Of a DNA stretch of 15,413 nucleotides, positions 7,016 to 14,936 are shown piece by piece. Origin of the DNA: SKLM01 sp964514285 (GTDB taxonomy: Bacteria > Chloroflexota > Anaerolineae > B4-G1); contig CAZEQC010000083.1 of assembly GCA_964514285.1 (NCBI GenBank), positions 1 to 15,413 of the forward strand. Reading direction: 5' to 3'. A program made the position numbers and the translations under genes. How positions within the stretch are numbered: the stretch's first letter is position 1; the number at the start of each line of letters is the position of its first letter. The notes under the pieces were generated by a model. The model made no database searches. It was not told the origin of the DNA and worked only from the letters and a program-made list of their open reading frames with translations.

Positions 7016-7021
7016 CCTCCT
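7016..7021 (-). promoter_or_regulatory. Shine-Dalgarno of pfkA
   Basis: On the - strand this reads AGGAGG, 6 bases before the ATG at 7009. It confirms the pfkA start. I see no convincing promoter in the 90 bases between the two PFK genes. Confidence 0.85.
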
Positions 7022-7099
7022 GATGGTCTTTTATGGTCCAGCGCGTCTCTTTTGTCCGCTTGGTTGAATGGCGTCACATCATCTATCAATGAGATCGCC

Positions 7100-8419
7100 C
7101 TAGAAGGGACGCGGTTCAAGGCCGAGGAGATACCCAAATCGAGTCTTGAATTCGTCGAGTGATAGTTTTGTGCTTTCCGCCATCTTCCTGAGGAGCTTCT
7201 CATCCTGGGCATCTTTCTGCTTGAGGCGGATCATGAGCTTGTGGGCTGAGCGATAGATGAACGAATCCAGGTTAACCTTCCTCACCTCGGTGCGTCCTGT
7301 CTCCGGATCCATCATCTCATCGAAGGGGATGGGAACCACGCGCGTGCCTTGAACCGTGACGGTTGCGTTAGTGCCGCCCTCCAACAGGAAAGCGGACGCG
7401 GCCTCTCCCAGGCTGCGCGTGTAATCAATGTCGAAGGCGATAGGATCTGCGCAGCGAAGCTCGTACCCGAGATCCTTGCTGGTGATGCGGGTAGGGATAT
7501 CCAGCTTTTCCAGCTCGCTGTCCAGCTCGTGCTTCAGGATGTCGGAGAAGTTGATCTCTGAAAGGTGGACGTTGCCAAAAGCGTCTCGTTCCACGTAATC
7601 GAGCTCTCGCAGGTCCTTGTGGGACATATGCTCCATCACGCCCTCTGACACCAGGGCCACGCCGTAGGGTTTATCATCGGCCATTCGCTTGAGGATGGAG
7701 GTGACGAGGATGTCGACGACCTCCTGCATGCGGATGGTGCGCCCCTCCCACTCCTCGGGGATCAGGGTGAGGGTGGCGCCTGAGCTCTTTCCAACGCCCA
7801 GCGCCAGGTGTCCTGTCTTGCGCCCCATCGTCACCACGACAAACCATCGCTGCCCGGTCAGTGCCTCCTCCATCAGGCTCATAGTGATCTGTGTGCCGAC
7901 CTCGCGCGCTGTCTCATAGCCGAAGGTGTTGATTTCCTCGGGAAGGGGGAGGTCGTTGTCGATCGTCTTGGGCGCGTGGGCTACGTGAATGTCCGCTCCC
8001 ATGTGCTCCTGAGCGTAGCGTGCCACCCGGTAGGCAGCATACGCCGTGTCGTCGCCCCCGATGACCAGGAGATAACCGACGTTCTCTTCCATAAGTGCTT
8101 TGCTGCAAAATCGGAGCAACTCCTCCTGCTGCGTGGGGTTGGCACGCGACGTGCGTAGAATTGAGCCCCCTCTGAGGTAGATGCGGCTGACGTCGTCAAT
8201 GCTCAGTGGCTGGACGACTCGCTCTCCCTCCATAAGGTGCTTGAACCCGTCATAGAACCCAACGACCTCATAACCACGCGTGCGAGCCTCAATGGTGGCT
8301 GAGTGAATGACCCCGTTGATCCCGGGAGCTGGGCCTCCGCTGACGATGATGCCTACTTTCTTTCTTGGAGCCTCGGTTGCCCCTGTGGTCTTCTCCTCTT
8401 CCTTTGCCTTGGTGGTCAT
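7100..8419 (-). CDS. PPi-type phosphofructokinase (diphosphate-fructose-6-phosphate 1-phosphotransferase)
   Basis: The 439-residue protein is a long-form phosphofructokinase paralog of the next gene. Domain marks are VGIIVSGGPAPGINGVIHS (22-40), RGGSILRTSR (83-92), the donor loop GGDDT (121-125), PKTIDND (150-156) and MGRKTGHLAL (198-207). Asp124 stands where ATP enzymes have Gly, and Lys151 sits just before TIDND. Both are hallmarks of pyrophosphate-dependent enzymes, which catalyse a reversible reaction usable in glycolysis and gluconeogenesis. Frame continuity would allow a start 25 codons upstream (8494). ATG 8419 is chosen because a strong AGGAGG precedes it and the extra residues show no family similarity. 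The charged first 20 residues (Lys/Glu/Thr) look disordered. Donor type is predicted from residues, not shown. Confidence 0.92.
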   Translation of the reverse strand: MTTKAKEEEKTTGATEAPRKKVGIIVSGGPAPGINGVIHSATIEARTRGYEVVGFYDGFKHLMEGERVVQPLSIDDVSRIYLRGGSILRTSRANPTQQEELLRFCSKALMEENVGYLLVIGGDDTAYAAYRVARYAQEHMGADIHVAHAPKTIDNDLPLPEEINTFGYETAREVGTQITMSLMEEALTGQRWFVVVTMGRKTGHLALGVGKSSGATLTLIPEEWEGRTIRMQEVVDILVTSILKRMADDKPYGVALVSEGVMEHMSHKDLRELDYVERDAFGNVHLSEINFSDILKHELDSELEKLDIPTRITSKDLGYELRCADPIAFDIDYTRSLGEAASAFLLEGGTNATVTVQGTRVVPIPFDEMMDPETGRTEVRKVNLDSFIYRSAHKLMIRLKQKDAQDEKLLRKMAESTKLSLDEFKTRFGYLLGLEPRPF

Positions 8420-8424
8420 AGTTT

Positions 8425-8430
8425 CCTCCT
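8425..8430 (-). promoter_or_regulatory. Shine-Dalgarno that fixes the PPi-PFK start
   Basis: On the - strand this is AGGAGG (inside GAGGAGG), 5 bases before ATG 8419. The in-frame upstream candidate at 8494 has nothing comparable, so the shorter 439-residue product is preferred. Confidence 0.85.
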
Positions 8431-8524
8431 CAATACGCAGTCTCGTGAATGCTGATAGCGCGTCTCGAACATGATTGCTGAAGCCATCGCCCATTCGGCT
8501 GGACTAGGGCTCTTGCTGACCTGT

Positions 8525-8541
8525 GGACGCGTTCAGCGTCC
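8525..8541 (-). terminator. Weak hairpin in the dnaE to PPi-PFK gap
   Basis: A perfect 6-bp stem (8525-8530 with 8536-8541) and 5-base loop lie 34 bases past the dnaE stop in the 155-base gap. There is no T-run. It could be a weak terminator, an RNA processing site or chance. The rest of the gap shows only the PPi-PFK Shine-Dalgarno. Confidence 0.25.
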
Positions 8542-8574
8542 CCTGTGTGGCTATCTGGAGGATCTGTTTCTCCT

Positions 8575-11500
8575 TCAGATCTCTTCGTCGACCCGCACAC
8601 CCTGTGCTCCGACGAGCGCTTTTAGGCCGCGCAGCAAATCAGGACAGCAACCCGTGGTCTGATTCGGGAACCTCAGCTCCACGCTGTCCCCGTCATCGTC
8701 GGCCAGACGGATGACGAATTGATCCTGCCCTTCATAACCAACCAGGAGGTCGTGAATCTCCCGGAGCTTCCGCTTGTCCTGAGCTTGCTCTTTTGTGCGC
8801 TTAAAGGTCACGGCGATGGTGCGAGGCCCATTCGCCGCTTGTGGGGCCGAGCCCGTCTGGGAGCTTGCTTCTTCTCTTGGTTCTTCAAAACGAGGAGGGG
8901 GCGGAGGTGGTTCCCGGAGGGCCCCCGGTGGTGGTTCTGCTCCCCTCTCCGCGCTTTCTGGCGTGCTGCCGCCGTGGTCGACCGGGGCGCCGTGCGATGC
9001 CACCGTGACGTCTTCAGGACGCTTCACCCAACTACAGAGCAGGCTTGGCTCATCACGTCGACTCGTATCGACTTTGCCGTTGACGACCACCACCTGCTCG
9101 GGTTGCCACATAGTCTTGGTCTCGCGCCAGATGCTGGGGAAGACGACCACGTCGCAGCTGCCCTGCATATCCTCCAGGGTGACGAAGGCCATCTCATTGC
9201 CCTTCTTCGTGGTGTGGCGGTAGATTCGCTGAATCATGCCAACCACGGTTACCTGCTGGCCGCTCCTCTCCTCTCCCAGCGTGCCGACGGATCCTGAAAG
9301 GATGTCGTCCAGGCGGTTCATCACCCGCGTCAAAGGATGCTCGGAGACGTAAATGCCGACCAATTCCCTCTCCCAGGCCAGGATCTTCTTCCTTGGGATA
9401 TCGGGTACTTGATCGGCTGGAGGTAGGATCGTCTCATCAGCGGCGAGATGGACGCCGGTGGCGTCGCTGAACATGCTTAACTGGCCTGTGTCCTGAGCTC
9501 GGTGATAGCTGGCGCTCAGTCCGATGATGCGCTCGACGACAGGGAGCAGCTGGGCACGCTTCCCGAAGGACTCCAAGGTCCCCACTTGAACGAGGCTCTC
9601 CAGGGCGCGCCGGTTGACCTGCCGCAAATCAACCCGGCGACAGAAATCGTCCAGATCCTGGAAGGGGTGTCCGTTATGACCGTCACCTTGACGGCCCTTC
9701 GCTGAGCTGGTCAGACGTGCCTCTAGGATGGCTTCGACTGGGCCCTCGCCGACGTTCTTGATGGCCCCCATCCCGAAGCGGATCGCGGACGAATTGTCCT
9801 TTTCCTCAATGGTGAATCCAAGCCTGGAGGCATTCACGTCGGGGGGAAGAACCTCAATGCCCATCCGGTGACACTCGTCGATGAAGCGGCTCACCTTGTC
9901 GGTGTTGTTTCGCTCTACGGTCAGCAGGGCAGTCATATACTCCACCGGATACTTGGCTTTGAGGTAGGCCGTCTGGCACGTGAGGACGGCATAGTCGGCG
10001 GCGTGGCTCTTGTTGAAGCCATACCGCGCAAAATACTCGATATCGCCGAAGATGGCCTCAGCCTTCTCGCGAGGTACGTCGCTGCGCTCCATCGCGCCCT
10101 CGATAAACTTGGCACGATGCTTCAGCAAGGCTTTCTTCTTCTTCTTGCCCACCGCCCGGCGAACGAGATCGGCCTCGCCAGCGGTATAGCCCGCGATGTC
10201 CGTCAGGATGCGGATAATCTGCTCCTGGTAGACGATGATGCCGTACGTCTCGTCGAGGATCGGCTCCAGGCTGGGATGCCGATACTCCACCTCTTTCTCA
10301 CCGTGCAGACGGCTGATGTAGTCGTCGATGTACTCCATCGGGCCGGGGCGGTAGAGGCTGATGGCGGCGATAACGTGCTCGAATCTCCTCGGCTGCATCT
10401 TCATCAGCGTCCGTCGCATACCCTGTCCCTCGACCTGGAAGACGCCCATCACCTCGCCTCGAGAGAGGAGGTCGTAGATAATCGGGTCATCCCGCGGGAT
10501 GGTGAGCAGATCCAGATCCACGCCGTGTCGTTCTTGGATCAGTTCACAGGCGACGCGCATTACGGTGAGGGTGGCCAGGCCCAGGAAGTCAACCTTGAGC
10601 AGGCCCAACTCCTCGGATTCCGACATCGTATACTGCGTGACTTTGCCGATCTGGTCGTCGCTGCTGCCGCTGGTAGGGCGGCGTAGCGGCGCGTACTCGA
10701 CGAGGGGTTGGTCGGACACGATGACGCCGGCCGCGTGCGTGCTGGCGTGACGTATGTTCCCCTCCACCCCCCGAGCCGTGTCGATCAGCCGTTGAATATG
10801 CTCCTGCTCTTTGTACTGGTTCCGCAGATCGGGAACGTTCTCAAGGGCCCGATCGAGCTTCACGCCGGGGCCACCTGGCACGAGGCGGGCGACGCGATCT
10901 ACCTCCGACAGGGGATAGTCAAGGGCTCGTCCGGCGTCACGAATCGCTGCCTTGGCCCCCATGGTCCCGAAGGTGATGATCTGCGCCACCTGCTCTTCTC
11001 CGTACTTCTCGATTGTGTAACGGATCAGGTGCTCCCGCTGGTCGTCGGGATAGTCGAGATCGATGTCGGGCATAGTCACGCGGCCCTCATTCAAGAAGCG
11101 CTCAAAGATCAGATTCTGGTGCAGCGGCTCAAGATTCGTGACGTAGAGGCTATAGGCTACGATGGAACTGGCGCCGGAGCCGCGGACGTTCCACCAGATG
11201 TTCTCCTCGCGCGAGAAGCGGCAAAGGTCCCAAACGATGAGGAAGTAGGTGTCGAAGCCCATGCGATGAATCACGTCCAGCTCATAGTCGAGCCTCTCCT
11301 GGATCCTGGGCGTGATCTCATCATACCGCTCCTGCAGCCCCTTCTCGCACAGGTGTCGCAGATACGATTGGGCGTCGTACCCCTCGGGTACTTCAAAGAC
11401 GGGCAGGTGGTAGTTGCCGAAGCTCAGCTCGACGTTGCATCGTTCGGCGATCTCTAGCGTATTGCTCAGGGCCTCCGGGACGTTGGGGAAGAGGGCGGCC

Positions 11501-12249
11501 ATCTTCTCGGCGCTCTTGAGATAGTAGCTCTCGCCGTCCATCCGCATGCGGTCTGGCTCGGTGATCGTCTTACCGGTCTGAATGCAGAGCAACACGTCGT
11601 GGATGGACGCTTGGTCGTGGCGGGCGTAGTGGACGTCGTTCGTGGCCACCAGCGGCAGGTCGAACTCATCGGCGAAAGCTATCAATTGGTCATTGACTGG
11701 AGCCAACTCGGCGATGTCGTGATCCTGTAGCTCAAGGTAGTAGCGGTCCTTGAACACGTCCTGGTACCACGCGACGACGTCGCGGGCCTTGTCGACCTGC
11801 CCGTTCTTGATGTGGCGGGCGAGCTCCGAGGAGCCGCAGCCGGAAAGGGCGATCAGACCCTCGTTATAGGCTTTCAGGACCTCTCGATCGACCCGAGGTT
11901 TGTAGTAGAAGCCCTCCAGCTGCGCTATGGTCGCGAGCCGCATCAAGTTGTGGTAGCCTGTGTTGTTCTGGGCCAGAAGGACCAGGTGGTAGGGGCTGCG
12001 GTCACGCTGGGGATCTCGCCTCTCGCGGCTGCGGGGAGCCACATAGGTCTCCATCCCGATGATGGGCTTGATGCCTGCGGCTTCGCAGGACTTATAGAAT
12101 TGTACGGCCCCGTACATAGCGCCGTGATCGGTCAGGGCTAGAGCCGGCATACCCAGCTCGACAGCGCGCTCAGCCAGCTCCCCGCAGCTGCTCAGGCCGT
12201 CTAGAAGCGAGTATTCACTATGGACGTGAAGGTGGACGAATTCACTCAT
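8575..12249 (-). CDS. dnaE: DNA polymerase III alpha subunit DnaE
   Basis: The 1224-residue replicative polymerase has the standard DnaE order. The N-terminal PHP domain keeps all nine expected metal ligands: His8, His10, Asp17, His42, Glu67, His88, Cys138, Asp205 and His207. The palm has Asp395 and Asp397 in PDIDLDY and Asp554 in VDFLGL, the three catalytic aspartates. Thumb and fingers follow, then a helix-hairpin-helix (about 824-842), a clamp-binding motif QLSMF at 923-927, an OB-fold (about 998-1060), a Pro/Glu-rich linker (about 1085-1143) and a small C-terminal domain. The intact PHP site suggests intrinsic 3'-5' proofreading, as in Thermus DnaE. ATG 12249 is chosen because HLHVHSEYS follows at once, as in the family. 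An in-frame start at 12351 would add 34 unrelated residues upstream of the promoter. Its length is slightly above the E. coli enzyme. Confidence 0.97.
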   Translation of the reverse strand: MSEFVHLHVHSEYSLLDGLSSCGELAERAVELGMPALALTDHGAMYGAVQFYKSCEAAGIKPIIGMETYVAPRSRERRDPQRDRSPYHLVLLAQNNTGYHNLMRLATIAQLEGFYYKPRVDREVLKAYNEGLIALSGCGSSELARHIKNGQVDKARDVVAWYQDVFKDRYYLELQDHDIAELAPVNDQLIAFADEFDLPLVATNDVHYARHDQASIHDVLLCIQTGKTITEPDRMRMDGESYYLKSAEKMAALFPNVPEALSNTLEIAERCNVELSFGNYHLPVFEVPEGYDAQSYLRHLCEKGLQERYDEITPRIQERLDYELDVIHRMGFDTYFLIVWDLCRFSREENIWWNVRGSGASSIVAYSLYVTNLEPLHQNLIFERFLNEGRVTMPDIDLDYPDDQREHLIRYTIEKYGEEQVAQIITFGTMGAKAAIRDAGRALDYPLSEVDRVARLVPGGPGVKLDRALENVPDLRNQYKEQEHIQRLIDTARGVEGNIRHASTHAAGVIVSDQPLVEYAPLRRPTSGSSDDQIGKVTQYTMSESEELGLLKVDFLGLATLTVMRVACELIQERHGVDLDLLTIPRDDPIIYDLLSRGEVMGVFQVEGQGMRRTLMKMQPRRFEHVIAAISLYRPGPMEYIDDYISRLHGEKEVEYRHPSLEPILDETYGIIVYQEQIIRILTDIAGYTAGEADLVRRAVGKKKKKALLKHRAKFIEGAMERSDVPREKAEAIFGDIEYFARYGFNKSHAADYAVLTCQTAYLKAKYPVEYMTALLTVERNNTDKVSRFIDECHRMGIEVLPPDVNASRLGFTIEEKDNSSAIRFGMGAIKNVGEGPVEAILEARLTSSAKGRQGDGHNGHPFQDLDDFCRRVDLRQVNRRALESLVQVGTLESFGKRAQLLPVVERIIGLSASYHRAQDTGQLSMFSDATGVHLAADETILPPADQVPDIPRKKILAWERELVGIYVSEHPLTRVMNRLDDILSGSVGTLGEERSGQQVTVVGMIQRIYRHTTKKGNEMAFVTLEDMQGSCDVVVFPSIWRETKTMWQPEQVVVVNGKVDTSRRDEPSLLCSWVKRPEDVTVASHGAPVDHGGSTPESAERGAEPPPGALREPPPPPPRFEEPREEASSQTGSAPQAANGPRTIAVTFKRTKEQAQDKRKLREIHDLLVGYEGQDQFVIRLADDDGDSVELRFPNQTTGCCPDLLRGLKALVGAQGVRVDEEI

Positions 12250-12258
12250 CGACCGCGT

Positions 12259-12267
12259 ATTATACCA
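12259..12267 (-). promoter_or_regulatory. Extended -10 promoter of dnaE
   Basis: On the - strand this reads TGGTATAAT, a perfect -10 hexamer (12259-12264) with the upstream TGn extension. I see no good -35 element at the usual spacing, as is common for extended -10 promoters. The hexamer ends 9 bases before the ATG, so transcription would begin about 3 or 4 bases upstream of the start codon. No Shine-Dalgarno is visible there, so the transcript would be almost leaderless. Confidence 0.65.
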
Positions 12268-12396
12268 TATCGGTTGGAGATTTGTAGTTATCGGGCGCGG
12301 CTGACCACTGCCGCTGGTAAGGACGGCTACCGGGAAGGTGCGGAAGCTCAAGCTGCATCGTGGGGTGGGGGGTGAGGCTCTGCCCCCCTCACCTAA

Positions 12397-12575
12397 CCTC
12401 TCCCCCAGGGGAGAGGGACAGAGGGCTGTTCTGCAATGCCTTCGTCACGTAGCCTCTCCCCTGGGGGAAAGGGACAGAGGGCTGTCTTGCGGTTTTTCCG
12501 TCACGTGGCCTCTCTCCAGGGGAGAGCTGAGGGGGATCTCTGATTTTCCCCTCAGATGACCTCTTCCCTGGAGGG
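12397..12575. repeat. Tandem array of ~56-base palindrome-bearing repeats (REP-like)
   Basis: Units begin at 12397, 12453, 12509 and 12560, giving periods of 56, 56 and 51 bases; the last is partial and degenerate. Each begins CCTCTCCC or a close variant and contains its inverted complement. In unit 1 the arms are perfect (12397-12405 with 12408-12416). Units 1 and 2 also share GGGACAGAGGGCTGT and a CGTCACGT end. The motif resembles dispersed intergenic palindromes common in GC-rich bacteria. It sits downstream of a gene end, where such elements often act in 3'-end stability or termination. Confidence 0.8.
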
Positions 12576-12668
12576 ATGATGGCTAGTGTTCTGTCAACCG
12601 TATGGTGATCAGTGATCTTGCTTCATATGTAGCTCGTTTTCGCCCATCAGATGAGCCTTGATGAACCA

Positions 12669-14873
12669 CTAGTCTGAGCCGCGTGTGACGAGCGGTAGGT
12701 AGATGGCCCACGCTTCCTCTTCCTCTGGTGCGTCCTCCACGTGGACGTGGCGAGGTGCACTGACGAACTCGCTGCACTCGTTCGCCGCCGTCACGGTGAC
12801 GTCCTTCGTGCCGCTGATGCCCCAGGTGAAGCTGACGGTGTCGCTGATGCTGTCCCGGCCGGCGTGAACGACCGGCGTCTGCTCCGTCGCCCGCCATGTG
12901 TAGGTGATGGGCAGCGTGGCTGTCGTCGGGCCAACGGTGGCGGTGAAGATGGTCAGGGCGTCGACGGTCGTGGTCGGCGGGCCGTCCGGCAGGAGGCTGG
13001 TGATGGGGTCGCAGGACGTCGGTTCCTTGATGGTCATGGTGTGCGTGGCGCTGGCCTCCACGCCGCACTCGTTCGCGGCTGCGACCGTAATCACCTGAGG
13101 ACCGGTGATGGTCCAGATATAGGTCATACTGTCCTCGATGCCGCGATTCCGGTGGGTCACGGGCGTCTGTGTGTCTGCCTCCCAGGTGTAGGTGATCGGG
13201 AGGGTGGCCGTAGGAGGCGTACTCTTGAGGGTGAAGGTGTAGGGGCCGGGCGGGCCGGCAGTCGCCCCGTCGATCGTGACGTCGGTGACCGTGTGGCACG
13301 TCGCCTCGTCGGGGGCGACCCAGTCGCCGCTCCAGAGGGGAATGGTGTCGAAGGTCGACAGCTGCGGGTCTGCGGGCACGGTGGCGCTGAGGACCAGGGT
13401 ATGGGGGCCATCGGGCGTGTCCGCCGGCACGTCGTTCACCAGCCAGATATGTTGCGGGAGGCCCGGGGCGGTCTGTCCGACGTCGATCTCCGAGCCCTTG
13501 GGGATGGGCTGCCCTAGATTTGGCGCCTCCCAATCTCCATCGTACATTTGCCATCCTTCAACCGTTGATGCGAAGTCCAATTTCACCGTCACTTGCCCCC
13601 CGGTCTCGTTCTCCAGGTGTTCGTGGAGCTCGACCCGCTGGGTAGGTGTGATGTGGGCGGAAGCCGTCCCACCGAGGTGCAGGTCTCCGTCTCCGGTGGT
13701 GAGTTTGGCAGTCTTGGGACCCAGGCAGGTGATGCCCTCATCTTGGTGGGCCTCGACACCCGTAGCTCGCACCATCGCTGCTACCGTGCCGTTCTGCAAC
13801 GGTGACTCCTGACCCTCGTAGCACAAGTAAGCGCGCAACTCACACCCCTCGCAGTTGTTGAGTTGATCGTACATGGCGAGGAGAAGCTCGGCCTCAACGG
13901 TCCATTCTCCGGCCGCCATGTCCATCCCTTCGGGACAGCTGGTCGGGCCGGCCGAGGACAGCCCCAAAGCTGCCCAGTGTTCTCCCGGTGCAGATGGAAG
14001 AGCATTGGTCAGGAAGTTGAGCCGTTCCAGTCGATACTCGAGAGGCACCTCCAGATGTTGACCGTAGCCCCACTCAAATAGAGAGACCGTCTGGGAGTAG
14101 GGGCTGCCGAAGACAAAGGGAAGTTGGTAAGACGTCGTGGGCGCTGTGGTCGCCATCGGTGCCCGCACGCCGATGAAGAACTCATCGCCTCTGAGGCGTG
14201 TCAGCCATTCGTTGCACAGGTCGGTAGTCACGGCGATTCCCGGTGGGTCAACCGCTGTCACGATGTGCCACATCTGGTCTGCCTCCTGCCTGGCGGATGG
14301 TGCCCGCGGTGAGGCCAACGCGGAAGGCACCACGGATCGGGATGACGTTTGCCCGTCTTTCTTGATCTTGGTGTCTATCGCAGAAACCCCCACGCTCTCA
14401 TCGCTGTAGTTGGCCTGGAAAGCATCGGTGAGGGTCATCTCCTCCTGGCCTGGGGGCACGGGCGGAGGCGTGTAGCTCACTTCGAAGCCCATAAGTTGAT
14501 CCTTGAACACGAAGGGAGGTCCTCCAGGTTCTGGTTCTGCACCGTCAGAGAAGCTGAAGTCCGTGGCCCCGGGTGGGGGAACCCAGATGACGTCGCGATC
14601 GTAGGGGTCTTCCGATGCTGGGTAAACGTCGAGAGCTACACGGTTGTGGCCTGTGGTAGGTCCGTAGCCCACGATCTTTGGGGCTCTTCCTTTGATATCC
14701 TTGCTCTGGGTACTTGTACGGCCTGAGCAGTCGCAGGACGCGTCGTCCTCGTCACAATCGCTGTTCCCCATAGCGCCGAAGAACATCGCTGTGGCGAGGA
14801 GGAGCAGCATAAAGAAGCGTGCGTAGGGATGGCGCGACCAACGGGACAAGCCTTCACGGATGATGCAAAGCAT
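12669..14873 (-). CDS. Secreted Cys-rich surface protein with two PKD/Ig-like domains and a YLPLV tail
   Basis: I do not recognise a characterised family for this 734-residue protein. It has an N-terminal basic stretch and a hydrophobic segment (about 20-34) serving as signal or anchor, followed by an Asp/Cys-rich stretch (40-49). The region 60-520 has no domain that I can name and holds many Pro and several CxxC-like Cys positions (for example NCEGC near 340). Two related beta-rich domains follow, about 526-620 and 621-710. Both carry TATLPITYTW and xxTPVxH and end in a TVxAANEC strand. Each has one Cys at its start and one near its end (526/603, 621/700), consistent with an intradomain disulfide. 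The C-terminus is acidic, then IYLPLVTRGSD, a tail type I associate with secreted Chloroflexota proteins. The start is supported by AGGAGGAA before ATG 14873. It lies 77 bases downstream of a paralog on the same strand. Confidence 0.85.
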   Translation of the reverse strand: MLCIIREGLSRWSRHPYARFFMLLLLATAMFFGAMGNSDCDEDDASCDCSGRTSTQSKDIKGRAPKIVGYGPTTGHNRVALDVYPASEDPYDRDVIWVPPPGATDFSFSDGAEPEPGGPPFVFKDQLMGFEVSYTPPPVPPGQEEMTLTDAFQANYSDESVGVSAIDTKIKKDGQTSSRSVVPSALASPRAPSARQEADQMWHIVTAVDPPGIAVTTDLCNEWLTRLRGDEFFIGVRAPMATTAPTTSYQLPFVFGSPYSQTVSLFEWGYGQHLEVPLEYRLERLNFLTNALPSAPGEHWAALGLSSAGPTSCPEGMDMAAGEWTVEAELLLAMYDQLNNCEGCELRAYLCYEGQESPLQNGTVAAMVRATGVEAHQDEGITCLGPKTAKLTTGDGDLHLGGTASAHITPTQRVELHEHLENETGGQVTVKLDFASTVEGWQMYDGDWEAPNLGQPIPKGSEIDVGQTAPGLPQHIWLVNDVPADTPDGPHTLVLSATVPADPQLSTFDTIPLWSGDWVAPDEATCHTVTDVTIDGATAGPPGPYTFTLKSTPPTATLPITYTWEADTQTPVTHRNRGIEDSMTYIWTITGPQVITVAAANECGVEASATHTMTIKEPTSCDPITSLLPDGPPTTTVDALTIFTATVGPTTATLPITYTWRATEQTPVVHAGRDSISDTVSFTWGISGTKDVTVTAANECSEFVSAPRHVHVEDAPEEEEAWAIYLPLVTRGSD
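12687..13000 (-). repeat. 314-base direct repeat, copy 1
   Basis: Every base of this segment reads the same as 14963-15276 (offset 2276). It covers the last PKD-like domain and the acidic tail up to YLPLV. Identity stops sharply at 13000/13001 (T versus C at 15277) and just before 12687, where the two C-terminal tails differ. Confidence 0.92.
12744..13298 (-). repeat. Tandem PKD/Ig-like domain duplication within the surface protein
   Basis: The segment encodes two successive domains of about 95 and 90 residues that align throughout: a shared TATLPITYTW core, a TPVxH turn, a DxxxxxW strand and a closing AANEC. They are clearly diverged at protein level, so this duplication is older than the 314-base identity shared with the neighbouring paralog. 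Confidence 0.8.
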
Positions 14874-14936
14874 AGGTTCCTCCTTGATTACCAGTCCGTT
14901 TCCATGGTGTGGCGGGGTGGAGAGGCCCCATCCGTC

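Larger units (their letters stand above)
12250..12668. other. 419-base intergenic region between the surface-protein gene and dnaE
   Basis: This is the only stretch above 300 bases without a gene. It holds the dnaE promoter (12259-12267), an inverted repeat with 7-base arms (12371-12377 with 12387-12393) and the palindromic tandem array. A plus-strand open frame here simply reads the repeats (SPNLSPRGEGQR) and is not credible as a gene. The part next to the surface-protein stop (about 12576-12668) is more AT-rich and shows nothing that I recognise. Confidence 0.8.

Noticed and set aside
8420..8494. 25-residue N-terminal extension of the PPi-PFK
   Set aside because: It would place the strong AGGAGG inside the coding region, and it has no similarity to PFK N-termini.
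9868..10686. 272-residue open frame on the + strand inside dnaE
   Set aside because: It is fully antisense to the DnaE catalytic core, has no recognisable motif, and reflects codon bias of the real gene.
12250..12351. 34-residue N-terminal extension of DnaE
   Set aside because: It crosses the extended -10 promoter, and DnaE proteins begin just before the HLHVHSEYS motif.
12338..12559. 73-residue + strand protein (SPNLSPRGEGQR type)
   Set aside because: It is a translation of the palindromic repeat array, with no Shine-Dalgarno and no domain.
12397..12575. CRISPR array
   Set aside because: The whole 56-base unit repeats with decay. There are no unique spacers of constant length between conserved repeats and no cas gene.
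12741..13517. 258-residue + strand frame across the surface-protein gene
   Set aside because: It is antisense to the PKD-like domains, rich in Arg/Gly/Asp/Val, with no family resemblance.
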